Assembly (NCBI GenBank): GCA_036272735.1
Contig: DATAYF010000034.1
Coordinates: 1-7,189 of the forward strand
From: DATAYF01 sp036272735
GTDB taxonomy: Bacteria > Chloroflexota > Ktedonobacteria > Ktedonobacterales > Ktedonobacteraceae
Direction of reading: 5' to 3'
Length of the DNA stretch: 7,189 nt
The notes below the pieces were generated by a model. That model was not told the origin of the DNA. It saw only the letters and a list, made by a program, of their open reading frames with translations, and searched no databases. The position numbers were made by a program, and so were the translations under genes. Each line of letters opens with the position of its first letter. Position 1 is the first letter of the stretch. This document shows positions 1 through 5,746 of the stretch, piece after piece.

Positions 1-696
1 GCGATACCCCTCTTCATCTGCCCCCTGCGCCCTGGAACTACTGGCGGAACGCTGGATGAGGCGAGCATACTTGATGCGATGCGAGAGCCCATGGGTGACC
101 ACCTCGTCCTTCCAATCGATGAGGGCGGGCAACTGGTCTCCCTTCCACAGCAGAAACCCCGCGTTTCCGGCTTCGGGTGACTGCAGCACAAAGCGCAGAC
201 TGGTATCATTGCGTTTATTCTCCAGGCTTGCGAAGCCACGTCCTCGGCTTTTGAAACGTACCCGTCTTCCTTTGCCCAGGCAGACGCGGTTGAGGGCGCG
301 ATAGGCACGGGTCGCCAGGGTTTGCGCGAGGACCGCCTCGATATGCTCGGCAATCCAGCCCACGCGCAAGCCTTTGACGGCTTCATGCAGGGCCGCTTCG
401 GTGAAGCCATAGGTTTTGCGCAAGGCGGAGAAGGCGGCGGCCCGTTCGGCTTTCTGGGTGCGAGAAAGGGTACGGGCCTCTTGCCAGGCGGCGTCAGCGC
501 GCATGCGACACAGGCGCCTCTGGCCTTGGGAGAGGATGGCATTGTAGAGTTGGCGGGCGGCTTCCAGGTGGGCGCGCAGACGGGCGGCTTGCCCTGCATC
601 GACGACCAGGGGCAGTTCGAGCAGGAAGGTGGGAGTGGCAGGCCGTTTCTCCTGCCGTTCCTTCTTCTTACGTTGTCCCTGGCACGTCTGTGGCAC
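1..696 (-). CDS. tnpB: TnpB-like RNA-guided nuclease of IS200/IS605-type element, N-terminal part (runs off left edge)
   Basis: The frame is open from a GTG at 696-694 to position 1 (232 codons, no stop), so the C-terminal half lies outside the window. The GTG is chosen because AAGGAGG (710-704) sits 7 nt upstream and a promoter lies just beyond it. After a basic N-terminus (residues 8-18) come a beta-strand-like segment (TFLLELPL, 23-30) and a helical section with LEAARQLYNAILSQGQRRL (44-62), which is typical of the TnpB N-terminal region. RVRFKSRGRGFASLENKRND (145-164) matches the RFK..G...SLE.K signature of TnpB/OrfB proteins, and HGLSHRIKYARLIQR (202-216) fits the start of the next beta-rich part. 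The RuvC-like DED residues and zinc finger would be off the left edge and cannot be checked. In this family TnpB is an RNA-guided DNA endonuclease that helps retain the transposon. No tnpA is visible. The gene looks more GC-rich than its neighbours. It could also be a domesticated or decayed copy. Family recognition is from memory of motifs. Confidence 0.75.
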   Translation of the reverse strand, partial: MPQTCQGQRKKKERQEKRPATPTFLLELPLVVDAGQAARLRAHLEAARQLYNAILSQGQRRLCRMRADAAWQEARTLSRTQKAERAAAFSALRKTYGFTEAALHEAVKGLRVGWIAEHIEAVLAQTLATRAYRALNRVCLGKGRRVRFKSRGRGFASLENKRNDTSLRFVLQSPEAGNAGFLLWKGDQLPALIDWKDEVVTHGLSHRIKYARLIQRSASSSRAQGADEEGYR

Positions 697-744
697 GCTC
701 GCTCCTCCTTCGATCTTATAGGTGCGATCGATCCTCGCACGTCT

Positions 745-778
745 ATTGTACCAGAGTGTCGGGAAGAACGCAAGTTCT
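745..778 (-). promoter_or_regulatory. Promoter of the tnpB-like gene with overlapping inverted repeat
   Basis: On the minus strand TTGCGT (773-768) is followed after exactly 17 nt by TACAAT (750-745), a good -10 with a half-matching -35. The expected start is near 738, leaving a leader of about 40 nt that holds the AAGGAGG site. A perfect inverted repeat, AGAAC-N4-GTTCT (765-778), covers the -35 and could be an operator or a small hairpin. Its core matches the GAAC-N4-GTTC pattern of Gram-positive-type LexA boxes, but this identification is only by pattern. Confidence 0.55.
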
Positions 779-817
779 AGATGACGTGCTTTTTCCGGTC
801 CTCACGCTCACGCGGGG

Positions 818-862
818 GTGGCGATTCATCCCCGGCATCAATGACCGGGGCTTTCTCGCCAC
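818..862 (-). repeat. Imperfect palindrome resembling an IS200/IS605 end or omega-RNA hairpin
   Basis: A two-part stem is visible. GTGGCGA (818-824) pairs with TCGCCAC (856-862), and CCCCGG (830-835) pairs with CCGGGG (845-850). A symmetrical 5x5 internal loop (825-829 against 851-855) separates the stems, and the apical loop is 9 nt (836-844). Read on the minus strand it has the form GGCGAGAAAGCCCCGG...CCGGGGATGAATCGCC. From memory, this form is common at the ends and in the omega-RNA of IS200/IS605-type tnpB elements. It lies upstream of the tnpB start in the same orientation, so it may be the left-end hairpin of this element. It could also be the right-end remnant of an older copy. A TTAC occurs on the minus strand at 873-870, 7 nt outside the stem; whether this is the element boundary is speculation. 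Confidence 0.55.
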
Positions 863-954
863 GTCCTCTGTAAAAGCAGTTTTCGTTTCGTATACTATGC
901 AAGCGCCTGCTTGGTGATATACTACAGGAGAAAAACTTGTAAGGAGGCGAGCCT

Positions 955-1077
955 GTGAATTTTGTTCCCTCTATTTTGATCCTCGTGTACTTTATTGTTT
1001 TCATCGTATTTGCCGTGCTGCTCTTCATTCTGATGATCCTGGCGATCAGGGCCTTATTGAAGTATTTGCGTTCATGA
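955..1077 (+). CDS. Small single-span membrane protein, unrecognised (40 aa)
   Basis: A GTG start at 955 follows AAGGAGG (941-947) with a 7-nt spacer, a strong ribosome site. The frame runs 40 codons to TGA at 1075-1077. After a short N-terminus (MNFVPS) about 25 residues (7-31) are almost all I, L, V, F or A, with one Y, which makes a single transmembrane helix. The tail RALLKYLRS is basic and helical, suggesting N-terminus outside and C-terminus inside by the positive-inside rule. A long terminator follows 22 nt after the stop, so the gene appears to be a single transcription unit. Two TATACT hexamers upstream (891-896 and 918-923) could be -10 elements, but neither has a clear -35. I do not recognise a family and cannot assign a function. 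A strong Shine-Dalgarno site, a sensible membrane topology and a terminator all support a real gene. Confidence 0.7.
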   Translation: MNFVPSILILVYFIVFIVFAVLLFILMILAIRALLKYLRS

Positions 1078-1098
1078 TGCTTTGCGGCTACAGTGTTC

Positions 1099-1174
1099 AC
1101 TTTGCATGAAAGCATAGGATGAGTTGGCTGCCTGCGACAGCCAACTCATCCTATGCTTTCATGCAGAGTTTTTT
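1099..1174 (+). terminator. Rho-independent terminator with a 32-bp stem
   Basis: The arms 1099-1130 and 1138-1169 pair over 32 positions, 31 Watson-Crick plus one G-T, around a 7-nt loop (CCTGCGA). Six T residues (1169-1174) follow on the plus strand, which fits termination of the small gene ending at 1077. The stem starts just past the stop codon of the minus-strand permease (1173-1175), so it may also stop or stabilise that transcript, although no U-run follows in that direction. Confidence 0.85.
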
Positions 1175-2063
1175 ACCCTTTGATACCGCTTTGGGATACA
1201 CCTTCAGCGATGTAGCGCTGCAAGAACAGGAATATGACGACCAGCGGCAAAATCGCGAGGGCCACGCCAATAAAGAGTTCGTGCAGATTGAGCACCTGCG
1301 AATTCAAGAAATTCGAGAGTGCCACCTGTACTGTCCAGGCGCTTGGATCACTACCTATGACCAGAGGCCAGAGGAAACCATTCCAACTGGTGATAAAAGC
1401 CAGCGAACCCAGGGCGACAATGATCGAGCGCGAATTCGGGATCACAATGCGCCAGAAGACGCCCCAATACCCCAGGCCATCCACGCGACCAGCCTCCTCC
1501 AACTCGTTCGGGAAGCCCAGGAAAAACTGGCGGAACAGCAGTGTGGTAAAGCCGCTGAACATAAGTGGCACCGCGATTCCTTGAAGGGTATTGAGCCAGC
1601 CCAGGAAGGATACGAGCACAAAGGTCGGGACAAACGTAACCGCTGCTGGCACCATCAAGGTCAGCAGAACAGCGCCAAAGGCCGCGTTCGCCCAACGATT
1701 GGGGATGCGCGCCAGACCATAGCCAGCCAAGGCGGAAAAGAACAGTTGCCCTGCTGTTTGAAGTACCGCGATAACGAGCGAGTTGAGCATGCTCTGTAGA
1801 AATGATACCGCAGGATCATCGAACAACTCTGAAATGTTCTCCCAGTGAAGCGCACTGGGGAAGAATGTCCAGTGCGGAGACGTAATATCCTGATCGGTGG
1901 ACAGGCCATTCCTGACGATGATGTAGAATGGCAGCAGGAAGAGTATGGCCAGCACTATCAAGAGTGCATAGCGCAATATCGCGCTAATAATGGGCCATGC
2001 CTGCGCACGCGGTGGGCGCTGCATACGCCGGGGCTGTGATGATTCAACGTTTATTGATGACAT
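1173..2063 (-). CDS. MalG-type sugar ABC transporter permease
   Basis: This 296-aa inner-membrane permease is of normal length for the MalG/CUT1 class, which imports oligosaccharides or related compounds. A cytoplasmic basic N-terminus (residues 1-24) is followed by about six hydrophobic spans, near 28-50, 92-116, 127-152, 160-181, 212-235 and 262-284. The EAA loop that docks the ATPase is present as EAGRVDG (190-196) followed, after nine residues, by IVIP (206-209). The C-terminal RYIAEGVSQSGIKG (283-296) matches the usual R-Y-x-x-x-G...G-x-K-G ending of MalG-type permeases. The ATG at 2063 has GAGGG 7 nt upstream. Only 16 nt separate it from the MalF-type gene, so the two are cotranscribed and probably form a heterodimer. 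No ATPase gene follows; the next feature is a terminator stem. The substrate cannot be told from sequence. Confidence 0.93.
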   Translation of the reverse strand: MSSINVESSQPRRMQRPPRAQAWPIISAILRYALLIVLAILFLLPFYIIVRNGLSTDQDITSPHWTFFPSALHWENISELFDDPAVSFLQSMLNSLVIAVLQTAGQLFFSALAGYGLARIPNRWANAAFGAVLLTLMVPAAVTFVPTFVLVSFLGWLNTLQGIAVPLMFSGFTTLLFRQFFLGFPNELEEAGRVDGLGYWGVFWRIVIPNSRSIIVALGSLAFITSWNGFLWPLVIGSDPSAWTVQVALSNFLNSQVLNLHELFIGVALAILPLVVIFLFLQRYIAEGVSQSGIKG

Positions 2064-2079
2064 AATCCTTCCCTCTCAA

Positions 2080-3048
2080 CTATGCTTTATTCGTTTTACC
2101 AAAGCCAACCAGACGTCCCTGGATCAGCGTTACAACCACAATGATCAGGACCAGGATCATGGAACCGGCACTGCCGCGACCATAGTCACTATTGCCGAGC
2201 GCTACCTGGTAGATATAGACCAGGGGAGGTTGTGCCAGAGTACGCAGACCGCCTGACATAATATTGTAGAATTCGTCGAATGCCTGGAAAGCCGCGATGA
2301 TTGTTAAGAGTAGTACCGCGACCGACGTATTGCGCAGGAGTGGGAAGGTAATGCTCCAGAAGGTTGTCCAGCCTTTTTTTGCTCCATCGACGGAGGCTGC
2401 TTCGTAGAGTTCGCGTGGAATCTCCTGCAAGCCAGCGATGAAAAGGATCATATATAGGCCAAGTTGCAACCAGAGGCGCACCGTGACCAGCACGACCCAG
2501 TAGTAGGGAGATGTTGAGGTAAAGTCAATGGGCATCAGGTGGAAGATGCCGCGTGCCGCGTTGACGAGTCCATAGAATTGCCCAAAGAAAATGTTCATTT
2601 TCCAGACCAGCGAGGCCGCAACGTACGAGCAGGCAATCGGAATGAAGAAAACCGAGCGGAAGAAGCCGCGTGCGAAACGCACGCTATTGACCAGTAATGC
2701 CAGGCCCAGCGAACACGCGAAGGTGAGTGGCACGATGAATACCGCGAAAATGACGATGGTGAGTAGCGATTTGGTGAACTCCGCGTCTTGCAGCATCGAC
2801 ACATAGTTTTGTAGACCAACGAATTGCGTTGGCGTGATGGTGCTGCGCGCATTGAAAAAGCTGAGCACGAGATCCCAGATGATCGGGATATAGATAAATA
2901 TCAGCATACCAAGGAGCAGAGGGCCAACAAAACCCCAGAAGACCAGGGCCGTCTTGAATGTTTTTTGCTTGACCCGGCGCTGTCCCATCGTCTTGTCTTT
3001 GCCTACAACCTGCATCTCTGATGGTGTAATAGCAGTAGGGGATTTCAT
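2080..3048 (-). CDS. MalF-type sugar ABC transporter permease
   Basis: This 322-aa permease is the partner of the downstream MalG-type protein. A basic cytoplasmic N-terminus (residues 1-32) precedes hydrophobic spans near 34-60, 94-121, 130-150, 184-208, 241-262 and 293-312. The segment FWGFVGPLLLGMLIFIYIPI (37-56) is typical of the first span in CUT1 MalF/UgpA-like proteins. The EAA loop reads EAASVDG (216-222) and leads to ITFP (233-236). It has ten residues between the Gly and the Ile, where I expect nine; the extra residue falls in AKKGW, next to a run of seven A in the coding strand. ATG 3048 has AAAGGA (3062-3057) with an 8-nt spacer. The gene is second in the importer operon, 133 nt after the binding-protein gene with a hairpin between them. 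Confidence 0.93.
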   Translation of the reverse strand: MKSPTAITPSEMQVVGKDKTMGQRRVKQKTFKTALVFWGFVGPLLLGMLIFIYIPIIWDLVLSFFNARSTITPTQFVGLQNYVSMLQDAEFTKSLLTIVIFAVFIVPLTFACSLGLALLVNSVRFARGFFRSVFFIPIACSYVAASLVWKMNIFFGQFYGLVNAARGIFHLMPIDFTSTSPYYWVVLVTVRLWLQLGLYMILFIAGLQEIPRELYEAASVDGAKKGWTTFWSITFPLLRNTSVAVLLLTIIAAFQAFDEFYNIMSGGLRTLAQPPLVYIYQVALGNSDYGRGSAGSMILVLIIVVVTLIQGRLVGFGKTNKA

Positions 3049-3090
3049 AAGTCATATCCTTTTTACATGGAGTTGGAAGGGGCTCGTTAC

Positions 3091-3126
3091 CTTGCTGTTC
3101 GCCAGGATAACCTGGCGAACAGCAAG
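3091..3126 (-). other. Intercistronic 16-bp perfect stem-loop
   Basis: The arms 3091-3106 and 3111-3126 are perfect complements with an ATAA/TTAT tetraloop. The stem lies between the stop of the binding-protein gene (3182) and the MalF-type start (3048) in the operon mRNA. No U-run follows on the minus strand, so a full terminator is unlikely. In sugar importer operons such hairpins often protect the upstream binding-protein message and reduce expression of the permeases; that role here is inference from position. Confidence 0.7.
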
Positions 3127-3181
3127 CTCCTCTAAAAGAGAGCCGGGAAAAGAGGGATACGCCCTTGATCTTCTTGCCTAA

Positions 3182-4465
3182 CTAAACTAGTTTGCTCAAT
3201 TCAGCCTGGCACTTATCGGCAGCCTGTTTCAACGCAGACTGTGGGTTGGCACCGTTTTTGACGACGCTGGCCATGGCATCGGAGAGAGCGGTATCCATCG
3301 TGCCATCCCAGAGCACAGGCGTTGATACGCCATACTGTTTCCAGTAAGACACGATATCGGCCGCCGTGCCACTTTTCAGATTCGTGGCATTGGCTGCGAT
3401 GCTCAGGCGTGGTGGAATGTGGAAACCGTACGATTGGTTGAAGTCGGTCTGGTCGGCCTGATTACCAATCCAGAGCCACTTGACAAAGTCTTTAGCCGCC
3501 TGGACATTCTTGCCTTTGGCGTTGACCATTTCTGCCCAGCCACCCGACGACATGTAGGGCTTTGTGCTCGCGTTCAACGTGGGGAAAGGCACCGCGCCGA
3601 TATCATCGCCAAACGCCTTCTGCAAGATACGCATGTTCCATAGACCCGTGAACTGCATGGCTGCCAGGCCCTGAGTCAACGATGAGGGATCCCAGTAGTA
3701 GGTTGGTGCGGCAATCAGCAGACCACCTGTTTTGTTGAGTTCGACGAACTTCTCGAACATGGCAGCCGTGTTAGCATTGTTAAAACCAAGCTGATTGTCT
3801 TTGGTGACCAGTTCACCGCCAGATGAGAAGACAGCAAACTGATGCAGCGCGTCTGGACCGCCATCCTGGCCGATATAGAGTCCTTTCATGTTGCCGTTGG
3901 TCAGCTTTTTCGTTGCCGCGATCAGATCATCCATGGTCTTGGGCGGCTGAAGACCAGCCTTTTGAAGCAGGCTCTTGCGATAGAACAGCGCTGTGGTGTC
4001 AACAACGATCTGCACGCCATAGATTTTGCCGTTGTAGCTGAGTCCTTTTAGGGTGGCGTCGGTGTAATCGCTTTTCACGCCGTTGTAGAGGTCATCGAGC
4101 GGCTCCAATTTTCCGCCCTTAATCAGGTCAACGGTAGGTACACCCAGTTCAAAGACATCTGGTGCGCCAGAACCGAGCAGGGCTGCCGTGACGGCGTTAG
4201 GATAAATATTGCCCGTGCCGGGTTTCCATTTCACAGAAACGTTGGCCTTTTTGTACTCCTTGGCATAACGAAAAACCGCCTGTTCCGTGCCTGCTTCGCC
4301 ATATTGATGATACCACTGTGTCAGGCTGGGGCCACTGCTGCTGCCGCCTGTAGCACCGCAGGCCGCCAGCAGCGAGCCACCGAACGCGGCTGCTCCGGCG
4401 GTTGCACCGCTGTATCGTAGGAAACGACGACGTGTCATTGAAGATGAAGCGTATTTCTGGGACAT
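3182..4465 (-). CDS. Tat-exported lipoprotein, family 1 extracellular sugar-binding protein of ABC importer
   Basis: This 427-aa substrate-binding protein would be anchored outside the membrane and deliver a sugar to the two permeases. With the start at 4465 (AAGGAG 10 nt upstream) the N-terminus carries a twin-arginine motif TRRRFLR (residues 11-17), a hydrophobic stretch (AGAAAFGGSLLA, 23-34) and a lipobox LLAAC with Cys36. This is a Tat lipoprotein signal followed by a Gly/Ser linker. The mature part shows features of MalE-like family 1 binding proteins: an early WYHQYGE strand, GSGAPDVFELG (the A-P-D-V motif), YNGKIYGVQIVVDTTALFYRKSLLQKAG, and MQFTGLWNM. An in-frame ATG 33 nt upstream (4498) is possible but has no better ribosome site and would only lengthen the Tat leader. 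This is the first gene of the importer operon, preceded by a 173-nt gap containing a 16-bp palindrome. The ligand is unknown. Confidence 0.93.
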   Translation of the reverse strand: MSQKYASSSMTRRRFLRYSGATAGAAAFGGSLLAACGATGGSSSGPSLTQWYHQYGEAGTEQAVFRYAKEYKKANVSVKWKPGTGNIYPNAVTAALLGSGAPDVFELGVPTVDLIKGGKLEPLDDLYNGVKSDYTDATLKGLSYNGKIYGVQIVVDTTALFYRKSLLQKAGLQPPKTMDDLIAATKKLTNGNMKGLYIGQDGGPDALHQFAVFSSGGELVTKDNQLGFNNANTAAMFEKFVELNKTGGLLIAAPTYYWDPSSLTQGLAAMQFTGLWNMRILQKAFGDDIGAVPFPTLNASTKPYMSSGGWAEMVNAKGKNVQAAKDFVKWLWIGNQADQTDFNQSYGFHIPPRLSIAANATNLKSGTAADIVSYWKQYGVSTPVLWDGTMDTALSDAMASVVKNGANPQSALKQAADKCQAELSKLV

Positions 4466-4508
4466 AAATAGGTTTCTCCTTGTCTCTTGATACCACAACG
4501 TATCGACA

Positions 4509-4572
4509 TGTATTATTTAAAAGCTCCCAAGCTTCGAAGCTTGAAACGGGTGATGCGCCATCATTCTTGAAA
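4509..4572 (-). promoter_or_regulatory. Probable promoter/operator region of the sugar importer operon
   Basis: A perfect 16-bp palindrome CAAGCTTCGAAGCTTG (4528-4543) lies 63-78 nt upstream of the binding-protein start. On the minus strand an AT-rich AATAAT (4517-4512, one mismatch to TATAAT) lies just downstream of it, so the palindrome would cover the -35 area. No good -35 hexamer is visible, which fits a weak or regulated promoter. CTTGAAA also occurs twice on the plus strand (4540-4546 and 4566-4572), 26 bp apart. A DeoR-type or LacI-type regulator could bind here; which one is unknown. Confidence 0.4.
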
Positions 4573-4638
4573 TGATCTGATAAGTACACTGGTTACGTGC
4601 CAGGCCGATGGTAAGTGGTTCACCTCCTGTGCTTGTAG

Positions 4639-5445
4639 TTACTTTGCGACCGTGACTTCTAGGTCGCGTTCGCGCAGCGCGCTCAATGTATCTGCATTCG
4701 CTGAGTTGTCGGTGATGAGGAGATCGATCTGTTCGATGTCGCAGAGATGAGCTAAGGCAACTTCGCCTACTTTCGTACTATCGGCTACGACGATGCGCCG
4801 CCTGGCCGATTGCAACATGCGACGTTTGATATCTCCTTCTGGTAAGTTGATATTGGTGATGCCCCCGGTGGGATGAATACCGTTGCAGCCGAGAAATATG
4901 GTGTGGGCATTAATGCGTTCGAGCATCAATCCTCCCAGTGGATCAACCAATGAATGCTGTAAAGGGCGCAACGTGCCTCCAATGACAACCACGGTGAAAC
5001 GTGGAATGGCCCTTTCTAGCTCAAGCGCAATATTTAGGGCATTGGTAAACACGACGACATCCTGAAGATCGATGCGCTTGACTAATTCTTGCGCGACAGC
5101 AGTTGTCGTTGTACCCACGTCGAGGATAATGGTCTCGCCAGAGACCACGAGGTTGGCCGCGGTTTTCCCGATCAGCATTTTTTCGGCGACGTGACTGCTA
5201 ATCGCCTCTTCAAATGGCTGTTCCGTACGAGTGCGTGCGCTGGGCATGGCACCACCGCGAATACGGCGAATGTAGCCGTTACCCGCCAGGGCATCGAGGT
5301 CGCCGCGTATGGTGACTTCTGAGACACCGAACCTTGCGCTAAGGTCCGATACCTTTACGAAGTCTTTTGCTTTGATAAGTTTCAGCAACTGCTCACGGCG
5401 CATTGCGGTGGGGATTTCCCCATCTATCCTTGGTGTCTCCGTCAT
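4639..5445 (-). CDS. DeoR-family transcriptional regulator of sugar metabolism
   Basis: This 268-aa protein has the normal DeoR/GlpR length. The N-terminal domain has the winged helix-turn-helix KVSDLSARFGVSEVTIRGDL (31-50) and the following NGYIRRIRGGA. The C-terminal sugar-phosphate sensor domain shows GKTAANLV (93-100), DVGTTTTAVAQEL (109-121, phosphate-binding D-x-G-x-T), FTNALNIA (133-140), GGTLR (156-160), FLGCNGI (184-190) and VVADSTKVG (219-227). The ATG at 5445 was chosen because it gives family-typical length and has AGGA 6 nt upstream. An in-frame ATG at 5547 would add 34 residues unlike the family. The gene lies 173 nt upstream of the importer operon in the same direction, so it is the likely repressor of that operon and possibly of itself. 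A phosphorylated sugar is the probable effector (family knowledge). The divergent P450 may also be a target. Confidence 0.92.
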   Translation of the reverse strand: MTETPRIDGEIPTAMRREQLLKLIKAKDFVKVSDLSARFGVSEVTIRGDLDALAGNGYIRRIRGGAMPSARTRTEQPFEEAISSHVAEKMLIGKTAANLVVSGETIILDVGTTTTAVAQELVKRIDLQDVVVFTNALNIALELERAIPRFTVVVIGGTLRPLQHSLVDPLGGLMLERINAHTIFLGCNGIHPTGGITNINLPEGDIKRRMLQSARRRIVVADSTKVGEVALAHLCDIEQIDLLITDNSANADTLSALRERDLEVTVAK

Positions 5446-5598
5446 TGGGTGTCCTACCTGCTTTGCCGTTTTCTCTGCTCCTGTGCAGAATCTTAGATAC
5501 CAATAGTAAGTGCTCGCCGTTGCTTGCACGCTGGATAACGAATGCAATCATCTGAGAGCATGTGACTGTGGTCTATCGACCTTTACGCTGGATGAACA

Positions 5599-5702
5599 TT
5601 TCGTAATGCTATTGTATCTAAGACTTTCGTTACTTGTCAATACTTTTGCATATATTTCGAAACCGAAAATGTTTTTTGTCCACTGGGGCCTTTCGGAAAA
5701 GG
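5599..5702. promoter_or_regulatory. Cluster of TTTCG motifs, possible DeoR-type operator
   Basis: TTTCG occurs four times on the plus strand at 5599, 5625, 5655 and 5691, and two of the copies flank the -10 of the regulator promoter (CATTTCGTAA and ACTTTCGTTA, 26 bp apart). The third is part of the palindrome TTTCGAAA (5655-5662) followed by CCGAAA, and the fourth sits in CCTTTCGGAAAAGG (5689-5702). Some DeoR-family repressors (AgaR-like) recognise repeated TTTC-type motifs, so autoregulation is plausible. This is inference. Confidence 0.3.
5611..5640 (-). promoter_or_regulatory. Sigma-70 promoter of the DeoR-type regulator gene
   Basis: On the minus strand a consensus TTGACA (5640-5635) is followed after 18 nt by TACAAT (5616-5611). 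Transcription would start near 5604, giving a leader of about 160 nt before the chosen ATG. This is the best promoter in the window. Confidence 0.75.
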
Positions 5703-5740
5703 TTTGTTCTGGAAACAGGAGCTGAGTTTTTCTTATAGTT

Positions 5741-5746
5741 TATAAT
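5741..5746 (+). promoter_or_regulatory. Candidate -10 box of the P450 gene
   Basis: TATAAT matches the sigma-70 consensus fully and would start transcription about 70 nt before the P450 ATG. The region 16-18 nt upstream (around 5718-5724) does not resemble TTGACA, so the promoter may be weak or need an activator. AT-rich context makes chance occurrence possible. Confidence 0.3.

Noticed and set aside
322..780. Plus-strand open frame of 152 codons
   Set aside because: It is antisense to the tnpB-like gene, which has family motifs and expression signals; this frame has none.
777..1115. Minus-strand open frame of 112 codons over the IS-end hairpin and the small gene
   Set aside because: It starts in the terminator stem, runs antisense to the well-signalled 40-aa gene, and shows no recognisable protein features.
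1119..1799. Long plus-strand open frame (226 codons) opposite the MalG-type gene
   Set aside because: It begins inside the terminator stem, is antisense to a clear permease, has no ribosome site and has the hydrophilic mixed composition of a shadow frame.
4466..4498. Upstream in-frame ATG for the sugar-binding protein
   Set aside because: The ATG at 4465 has AAGGAG at 10 nt and places the Tat motif close to the N-terminus; the upstream one adds 11 residues without a clear ribosome site.
5446..5547. 34-residue N-terminal extension of the DeoR-type protein
   Set aside because: The extension is unlike the family, which normally starts shortly before the helix-turn-helix; ATG 5445 gives the typical length.
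5510..5725. Plus-strand open frame of 71 codons in the divergent intergenic region
   Set aside because: It lacks a ribosome site, has no recognisable motif, and overlaps the regulator promoter.
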